Assembly (NCBI RefSeq): GCF_900100385.1
Contig: NZ_FNFC01000002.1
Coordinates: 254,876 to 318,875, forward strand
From: Halovenus aranensis
GTDB lineage: Archaea > Halobacteriota > Halobacteria > Halobacteriales > Haloarculaceae
Length of the DNA: 64,000 nt
Direction of reading: 5' to 3'
Part shown: positions 9,254 through 18,159 of the stretch, one piece after another
Layout of the letters: each line of letters begins with the position of its first letter
How positions within the stretch are numbered: position 1 is the first letter of the stretch
The notes under the pieces: model-generated
Told to the model about the DNA's origin: nothing
What the model saw: only the letters and a program-made list of their open reading frames with translations
Database searches by the model: none
Made by a program: the position numbers and the translations under genes

Positions 9254-11314
9254 CTACGCCGCGCTCTCGGACGAACGGGGAAGCCAGATTGTCACCGTCG
9301 AGCCCTCTTCGACGGTCGCTTCGAGTTCTCCGTCGAGACTCGTCACAATCCAGAACACGAGCCACAGGCCGAGTCCATCGCCGTGGACTAGCTGTGTCTC
9401 GGTGTTCGACTGCAGCACCTCTCGTTCCATCTCCGGAATCCCCGACCCGTTGTCGCTGACTGCAATCTCGACCTGGCTCTCGGTGAGACTGACCTCGATG
9501 TCGATGGCAGGGGGGTCGCCCCCGTGTTTTGCGGCGTTGTCGACGACCTCTGAAAGCGCCGTTTCGAACCGCTCGTGGGTGTCGGCCTCGGCACTCTCAG
9601 GCGCGTTCACCGACACCGAGGCCTCGGGATAACGCACCTCCAACTCGGAGACGGTCCGCTCGACCATCGGAACGATATCCATCGGTTCGAGGTCTGGAGA
9701 CAGCTCCCGGTTCTCTTCGATTTTCTGGGCCGACTCGGTCAGGTCGAGCACCCGGTCTGCGGTGTCTCGGATGTGTGCTGCCTTGTCGGCGTCGTCGTCG
9801 TCGAGTGTGGATTCGAGTAGCCCCGCGTAGCTCGCGATGACACTCATTCTGTTGCGCAGGTTGTGGCGCAGGACGCGGTTGATGACGCTGATGAGTCCTT
9901 CGCGCTGGCGGCGCTCGGTCGCGTCACGGACCATCAGCTGGATGCCGACGACATCCTCGGGGCCGCGTTCGTCCTCGGCGACACTCCCGTCGTAGATTGG
10001 GACGCCACGGATGTCGCTGTAGACAGTCCGCCCCGCCTTGGTTTCGAGCGGAAAGTCCCGAACTCTGTTGGTCCGTCCGCTCAACACCGGCTCAATCTGG
10101 TTCCAGGCTCGTTCGGTTGTCGACTCGTCTGGGAGAGTAACAGCAATCTGCTGGCCTTCGAGTTCTGTGGCGGAGTAGCCGAGAAACTCTTCGACAGACG
10201 GCGAGACGAACGTGTAGTTCCCCTCCTGGTCGACCCGAAATACGAACGCGAAGCTCGCGTCGATGACTGCCCGGTAGAGCTCGTTTTGCTCGTCGAGTTC
10301 CCGCTCACGGTCGGCGAGCTGTCGCCGCTGGCGCTCGGTTTTGGTGACATCGGAGAGCTGCACGACCTCTGTACTCGATTGGCCCAGGGAAACCGTACTC
10401 GCCGAGACGAAGTAGAACCGCTGGTCGCCCTCATACTCGCGTTCGAGGATGTGGTCGTCGCTGCCGATTGCCTCGACGACGGCCGGAGCGGCTGCCGAGA
10501 GCCGACTCCCGGTTGCACCATTGAGTTCTGGCAACACGTCGCCAGCATTGCTCGAATAGTCCTTGATACGACCGTTCTCGTCGAGATAAATGGACAGGTC
10601 GTTCCCCCGGGCAGTCCGCTGTACGGCCAGAAACCGCCGCTCTGAGATGAACAGCACACCGACTGCAAACGCCGCGACACCAATCGGTGCGTAGATAACG
10701 TCAATCAGCCACGGCGTGAACAGCGCGGCGACATCGAACACGACTGGGACGCCAATTAATCCCGTCAGGATTGTCAGCGAGCGGGTCTCGTACCCTGACT
10801 CGAAGTATAGCTGGAAGAGCATAAACATGCCAAGTGCCGCGAGCACGTACGAGAGCCCGGTCGCAGTCCAGTGGAGGATGTTGTGCTCGATTGCCAGATA
10901 GGCAAACGGCGTCTCTACCTCGGTAGTCGTGAAGTACAGCCCGTGGAGTGGGTTGGTGACCTTGACCGAGACGACGGCCAGAAACACGCCCACACTGAGT
11001 CGCCGGAGCGATTTGTTCCGATGATAGCGCCGTCCGGTGTAGGCCGAACAGAAGTACAGCCACGCCCAGACGGTCCCGAACCCGAGTGCCAGCCCGACGA
11101 TGTACGCCGGTTCTCGGAACGGGTCGGGAAAGATGAAAAAGACGGTCTTGAGCAGCGCCCAGCCCCCTGCCGTCGCGAGCAGCCAGACCAGTCCGCGACG
11201 GACGTCCGGGTCGTCGAACTTCCGCGCCCGTGCGATTGCGGCAATCGAGACGATGCCACTCACCGCAAACAGGGCTGTGTATAACTGCTCGACTGTTCCG
11301 ACGCTCCCAATCAT
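9254..11314 (-). CDS. Membrane sensor histidine kinase (7TM-PAS-PAS)
   Basis: This 686-residue protein has about seven membrane segments in residues 1-225, as in the haloarchaeal 7TM-type kinase N-terminus. Two PAS-like regions follow (about 235-330 and 345-465; FAFVFRVDQEGNYTFVSPSV). The dimerisation/phosphotransfer helix contains RVLRHNLRNRM with the histidine near 483. The ATPase domain has the N box EVVDNAAKHGG and the G1 box DNGSGIP, then GLGLWLV. It should autophosphorylate in response to a membrane or cytoplasmic signal. No response regulator is adjacent, so its partner is unknown. The first codon is followed directly by the first membrane helix. Confidence 0.9.
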   Translation of the reverse strand: MIGSVGTVEQLYTALFAVSGIVSIAAIARARKFDDPDVRRGLVWLLATAGGWALLKTVFFIFPDPFREPAYIVGLALGFGTVWAWLYFCSAYTGRRYHRNKSLRRLSVGVFLAVVSVKVTNPLHGLYFTTTEVETPFAYLAIEHNILHWTATGLSYVLAALGMFMLFQLYFESGYETRSLTILTGLIGVPVVFDVAALFTPWLIDVIYAPIGVAAFAVGVLFISERRFLAVQRTARGNDLSIYLDENGRIKDYSSNAGDVLPELNGATGSRLSAAAPAVVEAIGSDDHILEREYEGDQRFYFVSASTVSLGQSSTEVVQLSDVTKTERQRRQLADRERELDEQNELYRAVIDASFAFVFRVDQEGNYTFVSPSVEEFLGYSATELEGQQIAVTLPDESTTERAWNQIEPVLSGRTNRVRDFPLETKAGRTVYSDIRGVPIYDGSVAEDERGPEDVVGIQLMVRDATERRQREGLISVINRVLRHNLRNRMSVIASYAGLLESTLDDDDADKAAHIRDTADRVLDLTESAQKIEENRELSPDLEPMDIVPMVERTVSELEVRYPEASVSVNAPESAEADTHERFETALSEVVDNAAKHGGDPPAIDIEVSLTESQVEIAVSDNGSGIPEMEREVLQSNTETQLVHGDGLGLWLVFWIVTSLDGELEATVEEGSTVTIWLPRSSESAA

Positions 11315-11754
11315 CTGACGTACGTTTATGCTCAGGGGGGTAAACGTTTCCGGCTACCCGGTTCCGTCAGTCTGTTAGTTCTGTCTTGGCCCGAACACCG
11401 CCTATATCGGGGTTCCCCAGACCAATTCGACGCCGTGGACCGATATCGCCCCGTCAGTGACCTGATTGTGTGGTTGCCGGTCGCCGAATTGTCTGGCTGG
11501 AACGCTACCTGAATCTGTACCTGTGTTATTTATTGATTTGTCTGTAACAACGAAAGTACGTTACCTAACCCTGTTGGGGTGTGGTAAGGCCGCGTCCATT
11601 CCGACGAAGTACCCGCGGTCCGACCGGTGGTAGACGACCGCAGTGCCGACGACGCCGGTCGTCGCTCAGTTGGCTGGTGTGTGATGGTCGAACACAGTCC
11701 GCTCAGAGAGGGTCAAAAGACCTTTATTCGTACTGCGTGCATCTCACGATAGCT
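11315..11754. other. 440-base intergenic region
   Basis: This gap lies between the divergent kinase and aldolase genes. It contains an AT-rich stretch around 11526-11545 that could be a promoter, and a TATA-like CTTTATTC (about 11730) 26 bases before the aldolase ATG. GTAAC at about 11542 and GTTAC at about 11559 form a short inverted repeat. A start-less open frame on the minus strand (about 11564-11665) translates to protein-like sequence, but it has no ATG, GTG or TTG. I see no RNA gene. Confidence 0.5.
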
Positions 11755-12552
11755 ATGCGACCCATCGACGACTCACCCCTCTCGCGGGACGGCAAGGTAC
11801 TCATCCTCGCGTACGACCACGGACTCGAACACGGCCCCGTCGACTTCGAGGACGTGCCGGAAAGTGCGGACCCGGAGCGCGTTTTCGACGTGGCGACCCA
11901 CCCGGCGGTGACGAGCCTCGCGGTCCAGAAAGGCGTCGCCGAGGCGTACTACCCCGCCTACGAGGAGGACGTGAACCTACTGGCGAAAGTCAACGGCACG
12001 TCGAACCTCTGGATGGGCGAGTACGACTCCGCGGTGAACTGGTCGGTCGAGTACGCTGACGAAGTCGGCGCCGACTCGGTCGGATTCACCCTCTATGGCG
12101 GTTCGAACCACGAGGTCGAGATGGCCGAGGAGTTCCGCGACGTACAGGAGGCCGCCCGCGACCACGACATGCCGGTCGTAATGTGGGCGTACCCGCGCGG
12201 TCAAGGCGTCAAAAACGACACCAAATCCGACGTTATCGCCTACGCCGCCCGTCAGGCGATGGAACTCGGAGCCGACATTGCGAAGGTCAAATACCCCGGC
12301 AGCAAGGCGGCCATGGAGCACGTCGTCGAGATGGCCGGGCCGACCAAAGTCATCATGTCCGGCGGTTCCAAGCGCAGCGACCGCGAGTTCCTCGAAAGCG
12401 TCGAGGCCGTCATCGACGCCGGCGGTGCGGGGCTGGCTGTCGGCCGGAACATCTTTCAGCGCGAGAATCCCGAGTACATTCTCGACGCACTGGAGGAGGT
12501 CATCTTCGAGGAGTCGTCCGTCGACACGGCACTCGCCGCCGCCGAGGAGTAA
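11755..12552 (+). CDS. Class I fructose-bisphosphate aldolase (archaeal DhnA type)
   Basis: The 265-residue protein is a TIM-barrel aldolase of the archaeal class I/DhnA family. It shows the early motif ILAYDHGLEHGP, the strand VVMWAYPRG, ADIAKVKYPGS, whose lysine near residues 177-179 is the likely Schiff-base residue, and the phosphate-binding GGAGLAVGRNIFQ. It interconverts fructose-1,6-bisphosphate with the two triose phosphates. A related aldolase in this family makes an aromatic-precursor sugar, but the fructose-1,6-bisphosphatase gene 12 bases downstream favours the gluconeogenic role. The start lies 26 bases after a TATA-like box. The frame stays open further upstream, but that part is Arg/Ser-rich and not coding-like. 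Confidence 0.88.
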   Translation: MRPIDDSPLSRDGKVLILAYDHGLEHGPVDFEDVPESADPERVFDVATHPAVTSLAVQKGVAEAYYPAYEEDVNLLAKVNGTSNLWMGEYDSAVNWSVEYADEVGADSVGFTLYGGSNHEVEMAEEFRDVQEAARDHDMPVVMWAYPRGQGVKNDTKSDVIAYAARQAMELGADIAKVKYPGSKAAMEHVVEMAGPTKVIMSGGSKRSDREFLESVEAVIDAGGAGLAVGRNIFQRENPEYILDALEEVIFEESSVDTALAAAEE

Positions 12553-12564
12553 CCACACACGAGC

Positions 12565-13419
12565 ATGAGTGATACAATCGAGGCAGTCTTCGACACGGTC
12601 GCGGCCGTCGCCGGTGACGTGCGGTCGGTGTTGCGCTCTCGTCGCTCCTACGAGGCCGCAGAGAACCCGAGCGGCGAACAACAGCTCGCTGCCGACGTGT
12701 ACGCCGACGAGCGACTCGAAGAGGAGTTACTCGACCTGCCGGCTGTCGGCTCGTACGCCAGCGAGGAACGGGACGGTCTCTGTGAGGACAGCGGCGCGTA
12801 TCACGTCGCCTGTGACCCGCTCGACGGCTCCTCGAATCTTCAATCGAACAACGGAATGGGGACTATCGTCGGCATCTACGACGAACAGCCGCCGGCTCCT
12901 GGCGACGCACTCGTTGCCGCTGGCTACGTCCTCTACGGACCGATTACGACGATGGTGACTGCTGTCGGCGAGACGGTGACAGAGTTCCTCGTCGAAGATG
13001 GCACGCGAGAGGTGCTCAACGAGAGTGTCACCCTGCCAGCGGAGCCAGTGACCTACGGCTTCGGGGGTCGCGCTCCCGACTGGCCCGAGGCGTTCGCCAC
13101 GTTCGTCGACGCCGTCGAGGCCGACCGCCTGAAGCTCCGGTACGGTGGGGCGATGGTTGCCGACGTGAACCAGGTGATGACCTACGGTGGTATCTTTGGC
13201 TACCCGATGCTCGCGGACAGGCCTGAAGGAAAGCTACGCCTCCAGTTCGAGGGACACCCGATGGCCTACATCGTCGAAGCGGCTGGCGGTGCCTCGTCCG
13301 ATGGTGTCCAGTCACTTCTTGGGAAGACACCCACGGACATCCACGAGCGCTCGCCCGTCTTCGTCGGCAACGATGCGCTCATCGACGACCTCGAATCGAC
13401 GCTGGCAGACGCTCAGTAG
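12565..13419 (+). CDS. fbp: Fructose-1,6-bisphosphatase, class I type
   Basis: The 284-residue protein has the metal-binding signature CDPLDGSSNLQ near residues 83-93, the inositol-phosphatase-fold core. Further motifs are LRYGGAMVADVNQVMTYGGIF and the C-terminal EAAGGASSDG. It removes the 1-phosphate from fructose-1,6-bisphosphate, the committed step of gluconeogenesis. It is somewhat shorter than bacterial class I enzymes (about 330), as is usual for haloarchaeal forms. The gene follows the aldolase by 12 bases, so the pair forms a small gluconeogenesis operon. Its 3' end overlaps the convergent surface-protein gene by 7 bases. Confidence 0.93.
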   Translation: MSDTIEAVFDTVAAVAGDVRSVLRSRRSYEAAENPSGEQQLAADVYADERLEEELLDLPAVGSYASEERDGLCEDSGAYHVACDPLDGSSNLQSNNGMGTIVGIYDEQPPAPGDALVAAGYVLYGPITTMVTAVGETVTEFLVEDGTREVLNESVTLPAEPVTYGFGGRAPDWPEAFATFVDAVEADRLKLRYGGAMVADVNQVMTYGGIFGYPMLADRPEGKLRLQFEGHPMAYIVEAAGGASSDGVQSLLGKTPTDIHERSPVFVGNDALIDDLESTLADAQ

Positions 13420-15752
13420 CCGAGATAGAACGCGACCGCTTTCAAGACGAGATAGAAGAATACCATTGGGATACCGATATACCCCAGTGCCGTCCACACT
13501 AACCCAAGCGGCAGAAAGCCGAGAAAGCTAAAGAGGCCGCCGCCGCTCCCGACATCCAGTTGCTCCTCGCTCGCTGTACCGCTGATGCTGATGTTGTAGG
13601 TCCCTGACTCGTTGAACGTCCGGGTGAACGTCACCGGGACGCTTGCGCCGCCGGGAACGGCCGGCACTTCGAAGGTGTCGACGACCTCGCCGTCGACTTC
13701 GAGCTCCGCGATATAGTCGGCCTCGTCGTCTTCTTCGTTCATCACTTCGCCGTCGACGCGGACGGCATCGCCGGTACCGATGCTCGACTGATTGAGCGTC
13801 ACGTTAGCGACGGTGAACGCCCCCTCAGTGACGTTCAGTTCGTCATCCGGGGTGGTCCCGTTGGTGTCGCCGTCGCCGGCTGGCGCGACTGTCACCGTGC
13901 CTGCGTCTGTGCCGTTGACTCCGAACGAGACGGTACCGTTTTCGGTAATTGTCTGGCTGAATCGAACCGTCGCTGACTCGCCTGGGCCGACCTCGGCCTC
14001 GCGCGTGTCGACGACAGCGCCGTCGCGTTCGAGTCCCGCACGGAACGTGCCGGCACCATCGCCCGTGTTCTCCAGTCGGGCAGTAATCTCGACGCTGTCG
14101 CCGGGCGCTATTTCGGTTCGGTCGAGCGCCGCGTCAGTCACCTCGATAGCGGGGGTCTTTGTGTCGTCTCCGCCGTCGCTGGTGTCGTTCGAGTTGTCCG
14201 TGCCGCCCGAGCCGTCGGTCGGTGCTGTCCCGTTGGTTCCGATGACCGCAAACCGAGAGAAGCCCGGCGTCTCCGCGGCGAACTGATACCGCTCGCCGTC
14301 CTCGACCAGCACTGTCGTCTTGTGCGTCGTCCACGCGCCGTCAGACTCTCGCCGCAAGGCGACGTCGCTCGGTGAGATATCCAGCACGTCGAGTCGACGG
14401 GCATCGATACTGAAGATGAACTCCGCAGTCGAGACTTCGTTTTCCTCGAGGTCAGTGAGTACAGTGAACCCGCCGACTTCGACGTTGTCATCTGTAGCGG
14501 CGTCTGAAATATCTCCGGCCCCGAGACCGGAGAGTGCGAGCGAGAAACTCGTATCGACTGTCGGTGTGACCGAGAGCCTATCGAGCGAGATTGCGTTCCG
14601 GCTGACGAGCGACGCTTCGCTGTCGCTAATTGTGCCGATTTTGAGCTTCTCGCTCGCGAGCGCGCCCGTCACGCTGACGAGGCTGCTCCGGGCTTCTCCT
14701 GACGTGTCTCGGTTGACGATGACGACGGGGTCTGCTGTTCCGTTGTCTCTGTCAACGTCCTCACTGGAGTCGAGCCCGCCGGTGAGGTTCAGGTCTACTG
14801 TGTCTTGGTCCGTGTTCCCGAACCCGTCTCTGACGGTCAACGAGATTGTGTGTTCCTCGGGCGTGAACTCGTGAGAGACCTGCTCGCCGGTCGTCGTCGT
14901 GCCGTCGCCGAAGTCCCACAGATACGTGAGTTCACTCCCTGCCGACTGGCTCGCGTCGAAGGTGACGTTGAGGCCCCGCGAGGCGCCGAAGTCGATGCCG
15001 ATGACCGCCTCTGGGTCAGTCCTGTCGGCCTGGATTTGCCGGCTCAGCGAGACGTTGCCGGTGTTTCCCGCTCTGTCTGTGACGCTGGTCAGCGAGACGG
15101 TGTACTCACCAGACTCCGGCGGCGTGTATCTCGCCACGTACCGGTTCGAAACCGGGTTGTCGAAGTCGTCGATTCCGAGTGTCGTGTTTTCGGGGCCGCT
15201 AATCGTGACGGCGATATCAGACAGACGCTCGTCGAATCTGAATTCGAGCTCCGCTGGACTCCCGATTGCGTCACTCACGTCTGTCCCGAGCACGCGCGGG
15301 GGAACGCCGTCCATCTCTGCTACCGTGACCGTCTGAGCGTCCCCGCCCGTTCGAATCTGTGTCCCGTTTAGGTTGCTGATGTCGCTGTCGCTCGCGATGC
15401 CGATTGTCAGCTCCGAGGCAGATATTGGCGCTGCCAACACGAGCGTGACCGATGCGTTCGTTCCATCTGGTCGACGCACGATGTGCGAGAGCTCGCCGTC
15501 GCTGAGGAGGAAGTCGTCGGTCTCTATCGTACTCATCAACAGCCCGGTGTCGTCGACGAGTGACACCTCGACTGCAGTCGTGTTCACCTTCTCACCACCG
15601 CCAAGCTCCGGCGGCGCGTCTCCGTCACTCGACTGTGCGCTCGTCACGTCTGTGGCGACTATCCCGAGCCCGAACAGCCCGACGACGGCTACGACCAGAA
15701 GCGTCGCCGCTGTCACACCAGCTAGGGCCGCTGTACGGTCGCCACTACTCAT
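13413..15752 (-). CDS. Large surface protein with PKD, PGF-pre-PGF and CARDB domains
   Basis: This 779-residue exported protein begins with a membrane/signal segment (residues about 8-35). A region of beta strands follows, then a PKD domain (about 250-320; YLWDFGDGTTT), a PGF-pre-PGF domain (about 345-505; ends TPGFSRFAVIG), two CARDB-like Ig folds (about 535-620 and 643-727) and a C-terminal hydrophobic segment (735-778) that should anchor it. There is no PGF-CTERM tripartite tail. It is probably an adhesin or cell-wall protein. The ATG at 15752 is preferred to a GTG six codons earlier because a perfect TATA box lies 27 bases before it. Confidence 0.85.
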   Translation of the reverse strand: MSSGDRTAALAGVTAATLLVVAVVGLFGLGIVATDVTSAQSSDGDAPPELGGGEKVNTTAVEVSLVDDTGLLMSTIETDDFLLSDGELSHIVRRPDGTNASVTLVLAAPISASELTIGIASDSDISNLNGTQIRTGGDAQTVTVAEMDGVPPRVLGTDVSDAIGSPAELEFRFDERLSDIAVTISGPENTTLGIDDFDNPVSNRYVARYTPPESGEYTVSLTSVTDRAGNTGNVSLSRQIQADRTDPEAVIGIDFGASRGLNVTFDASQSAGSELTYLWDFGDGTTTTGEQVSHEFTPEEHTISLTVRDGFGNTDQDTVDLNLTGGLDSSEDVDRDNGTADPVVIVNRDTSGEARSSLVSVTGALASEKLKIGTISDSEASLVSRNAISLDRLSVTPTVDTSFSLALSGLGAGDISDAATDDNVEVGGFTVLTDLEENEVSTAEFIFSIDARRLDVLDISPSDVALRRESDGAWTTHKTTVLVEDGERYQFAAETPGFSRFAVIGTNGTAPTDGSGGTDNSNDTSDGGDDTKTPAIEVTDAALDRTEIAPGDSVEITARLENTGDGAGTFRAGLERDGAVVDTREAEVGPGESATVRFSQTITENGTVSFGVNGTDAGTVTVAPAGDGDTNGTTPDDELNVTEGAFTVANVTLNQSSIGTGDAVRVDGEVMNEEDDEADYIAELEVDGEVVDTFEVPAVPGGASVPVTFTRTFNESGTYNISISGTASEEQLDVGSGGGLFSFLGFLPLGLVWTALGYIGIPMVFFYLVLKAVAFYLGY

Positions 15753-15774
15753 CTGGCGGAGGTACGACACACAG

Positions 15775-15783
15775 GCTTATAAA
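15775..15783 (-). promoter_or_regulatory. TATA box of the surface-protein gene
   Basis: Read on the minus strand this is TTTATAAGC, centred 27 bases before the ATG at 15752. Transcription would start at the A of that ATG, which makes the upstream GTG an unlikely start. Confidence 0.65.
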
Positions 15784-15822
15784 TGCGGGTTCGTGATTCT
15801 TCTCGCTGAGAACGGTCCGGCC

Positions 15823-16281
15823 TCACTCCTCTGTGAACTCTGCTTTGAGCGCGAGGACGGTTCGCTCGAACGAACACACCAGGTCGTCGTCTTGGTTGAA
15901 CGCCTCGACTTCCATCGTGACGACGCCGCGTTCGCCGTCGCTGGTCTCTCGCTTGTCGAGAACGGTCGTTTCCGCCCGAATCGTGTCTCCGTGAAAGACT
16001 GGTTCCGGGTGTTCGACATCGTCGTAGCCGAGGTTGGCGACGACGGTTCCGTCTGTCGTATCCGGAATCGTCATTCCGACGGCGAGAGCCAGCGTGTAGA
16101 TGCCGTTGACGATACGCTCGCCGAACTGCGTCTCACCTGCGAACTCCCCGTCGAGATGCAGCGGCTGCTGGTTCATCGTCATATCGCAGAACCGCTGATT
16201 GTCGGACTCGCTGACCGTTCTGCGCTTGTCGTGGACGATTGTCTGGCCGACCTCGAACTCCTCGTAGTAGAGCCCTGTCAT
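15823..16281 (-). CDS. MaoC-like (R)-enoyl-CoA hydratase
   Basis: The 152-residue protein is a single hot-dog MaoC domain: YYEEFEVGQTIVHDKRRTVSESDNQRFC, then NQQPLHLDGEFAGETQFGERIVNG with the catalytic Asp/His-type hydratase motif, and a final strand run. Members hydrate trans-2-enoyl-CoA to (R)-3-hydroxyacyl-CoA in fatty-acid or polyhydroxyalkanoate metabolism; the substrate is not evident here. The ATG at 16281 is nine codons inside the longest frame. It is chosen because a TATA-like GCTAATTGG lies about 27 bases before it and because MTGLYYEEF matches the usual start. Confidence 0.85.
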   Translation of the reverse strand: MTGLYYEEFEVGQTIVHDKRRTVSESDNQRFCDMTMNQQPLHLDGEFAGETQFGERIVNGIYTLALAVGMTIPDTTDGTVVANLGYDDVEHPEPVFHGDTIRAETTVLDKRETSDGERGVVTMEVEAFNQDDDLVCSFERTVLALKAEFTEE

Positions 16282-16321
16282 CGTCGGGAGATGCACCCGG
16301 GAACCCAATTAGCTTTCGGGC

Positions 16322-17152
16322 TCATAGCTCGATTCGCTCGACGATGGTGTCGTCGCCGTCGTGGGTGTTGACCGCGACGATACGGAGGAAGTCTTTGAGA
16401 CCGGACCGCTCGATTTTCTTTTTCAGGAGGCTGTCGACCTGGTAGACGCCGGCCGCGTTCGTCATCTCTATTTCGACCAGTACGGGCTTGTCGACGTCCG
16501 TCTTGAGCGTCACGTCTTCGATAGCCTGACTGGAGACGGTGTTGATACCGCGGCCACCGCTCTCGTATGGAACTCGCGAGCGGCCCCGCTCCATGTCGAG
16601 GGCGTCTGCGACCCGGACGACGCCTGCCTCTCTGGTCAGTGGGTCCTCCTCGCTGTGGTGACAGACAATTGCGTGGAGCACTTCGCCTTTCACTCTGACC
16701 GCCTCGGCCGTGTCGTAGAACTCAGGTAGAATGCGGTCCAGAATGTCCGCGGCGAGCGGAATCGAATAGTACGCGTGGTCCTCGCGGTGAACGACGTGAC
16801 CGATGTCGTGCAGTCGGGCCGCGAGTGCGATGATGACCGCCTCGTCTGCCTCGTCGAGGCCCTGGTCTGCTGCGCCGTTGAACTCGACGCCGCCCCGCTT
16901 GAGCAGGTCGTAGAGACAGAGCGCTCTGTTGTGGACAATTTCGATGTGTTTCGTGCCGTGGTCGTTGTAGCCCAGCCTGTCGACCGGGTTGGCGTTCTGA
17001 GCTTCGAGATAGGCTGTCACTTCCTCGTCGTCGTCGAGAAGCGTCAGTACCTCGTTGACGCGTTCGTCGGGAAACGCGTGTTCGGCATCGGGTTCGTAGT
17101 AGCGACCGATACCGTCTTCTGCGGTGTCGAGGGCCGTAGCGTCGTCACTCAT
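16322..17152 (-). CDS. HD domain metal-dependent phosphohydrolase
   Basis: The 276-residue protein carries an HD domain. GTKHIEIVHNRA gives the first His, ARLHDIGHVVHREDH (about residues 110-124) holds the HD pair, and CHHSEEDP and VRVADALDME give the remaining metal ligands. HD enzymes hydrolyse phosphate esters of nucleotides or cyclic nucleotides. The C-terminal 80 residues (DVTLKTDVDKPVLVEIEMTN...) form a strand-rich domain I do not recognise. The gene lies between the MaoC gene and tRNA-Gln on the same strand with separate spacing. Confidence 0.85.
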   Translation of the reverse strand: MSDDATALDTAEDGIGRYYEPDAEHAFPDERVNEVLTLLDDDEEVTAYLEAQNANPVDRLGYNDHGTKHIEIVHNRALCLYDLLKRGGVEFNGAADQGLDEADEAVIIALAARLHDIGHVVHREDHAYYSIPLAADILDRILPEFYDTAEAVRVKGEVLHAIVCHHSEEDPLTREAGVVRVADALDMERGRSRVPYESGGRGINTVSSQAIEDVTLKTDVDKPVLVEIEMTNAAGVYQVDSLLKKKIERSGLKDFLRIVAVNTHDGDDTIVERIEL

Positions 17153-17218
17153 GGGTTACAGTTCCAGCCAAGCCAGCAAAAACACCCCGGTTGTCCAACA
17201 GGCCGGGGCACCGCAGTA

Positions 17219-17321
17219 TAGCCCTGGCTGGATTCGAACCAGCGTCAGCGGCTATCTCCCGCGCGGGGACATCCCAGACGCGTCCAAAGGCCGCTATGAT
17301 TGGCCACTACACCACAGGGCT
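17219..17321 (-). tRNA. tRNA-Gln (anticodon TTG) with a 30-nt intron
   Basis: The acceptor stem AGCCCTG pairs with CAGGGCT (discriminator A), and the T arm is GCTGG-TTCGAAT-CCAGC. The anticodon stem GCGGC pairs with GCCGC, with anticodon TTG at 17285-17287. An intron at 17254-17283 lies at the canonical 37/38 site. The RNA can fold into a bulge-helix-bulge: 3-nt bulges GG^A and AU^A, a 4-bp helix between them, and an inner CGCG/CGCG stem. Removing the intron leaves 73 nt. CCA is not encoded. Introns in tRNA-Gln(UUG), tRNA-Trp and elongator tRNA-Met are known from haloarchaea. Confidence 0.93.
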
Positions 17322-17384
17322 ACAGCCCGGTCTATCAATCGCACGTACAAGTACATTACTTTCTCTCCGGGCTACCCCGTCGCC

Positions 17385-17636
17385 TCAGATGAGGTCTTGG
17401 TCTTCGAGCTGGTCAATCACGTCGTCGACGAACGCGTCGACGCTCTCGTAGGGCCAGTCGCCGCCGCTGATTTTCGTGTTCAGCTCCATCGCTGTCATGG
17501 AGAAATCGCCCGACTCGAACGTCGTCGAGGGTCCCTGTGGTAGTGCCGGTACGAGGTCCATCGGGCTGTTAATTGGATAATCTGCTCCTTCGAATGCTTC
17601 GGTGAACTGCTCGCGCAGGTCGTCTTTGTCGACCAT
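17385..17636 (-). CDS. MTH865 family protein
   Basis: This 83-residue protein matches the archaeal MTH865 family. The pattern is a helix (LREQFTEAFEGADYPINSPMDLVPALP), a beta hairpin with FSMTAMEL, and a final helix (YESVDAFVDDVIDQL). The family has an EF-hand-like fold, but no function is established. An AT-rich stretch with ATACAAAT lies upstream on the minus strand as a possible promoter. It stands alone between tRNA-Gln and a small winged-helix-like gene. Confidence 0.8.
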   Translation of the reverse strand: MVDKDDLREQFTEAFEGADYPINSPMDLVPALPQGPSTTFESGDFSMTAMELNTKISGGDWPYESVDAFVDDVIDQLEDQDLI

Positions 17637-17772
17637 ATCTCTAGTATCTCGCTCCTGCTGAAAAAGATTTGTATCTGACGCAACTTTGCCGGTGTTGTGA
17701 GTTTATCGCCGGACGGGCAACAGACATAGCGGCGGCTACGCGAGGTGAGAGGGCTATCGCGACGGAGACAGG

Positions 17773-18030
17773 TCAGTTGTGCCCGTCGAGAAATCGGTAC
17801 CGATAGGGCTGGTCGCGGATGACTTCGACAGCCCCTGTCTGTGCCTGTCGACCCAGTACTGTCGCTACGCGGTGAGCACTGTCGAACTCCTCACCGTGCT
17901 CGTCGAGCAACTCTAGAATCTCGCGCGCCGTCATCGGCTGGTCCGCGTCGGCCTTCTCAAGCACCGAGCGAATCCGCTCGAAGTCGCCTCGGCGTATGCG
18001 CATACACTCCCATTTGTCTTCTTCCATCAT
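17773..18030 (-). CDS. Small winged-helix-like protein
   Basis: The 85-residue protein shows a helical pattern like a winged helix-turn-helix: RIRSVLEKADADQPMTAREILELLDEHGEEFDSAHRVATVLGRQ, then a short hairpin VEVIRDQPYRYRFL. It could bind DNA, but no named family is recognised. A TATA-like CATTTAATG lies directly before the first ATG. A leaderless start at the internal ATG (18003, MRIRRGDF) is therefore possible and would shorten the protein to 76 residues. Confidence 0.65.
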   Translation of the reverse strand: MMEEDKWECMRIRRGDFERIRSVLEKADADQPMTAREILELLDEHGEEFDSAHRVATVLGRQAQTGAVEVIRDQPYRYRFLDGHN

Positions 18031-18159
18031 TAAATGGCGTCAGACATTCGTCCGACGCCTCAATCGCCGAAATCGGCAAACGAGAGAGTGCTCGAAACGT
18101 CACCTGTTGTCATACAGAAATGTCTACACTGACCAAGGCGACGGTCGCGAACTCGTGTC

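Noticed and set aside
11564..11665. Minus-strand open frame reading protein-like Val/Tyr-rich sequence
   Set aside because: It has no ATG, GTG or TTG, is only 34 codons long and may be by chance in GTC-rich DNA.
11581..11754. Upstream extension of the aldolase frame
   Set aside because: It is Arg/Ser-rich, precedes the TATA-like box, and the family starts at MRPIDDSPLSRDGK.
15753..15770. GTG start of the surface protein, six codons upstream
   Set aside because: A TATA box 27 bases before the ATG at 15752 implies the mRNA begins at that ATG.
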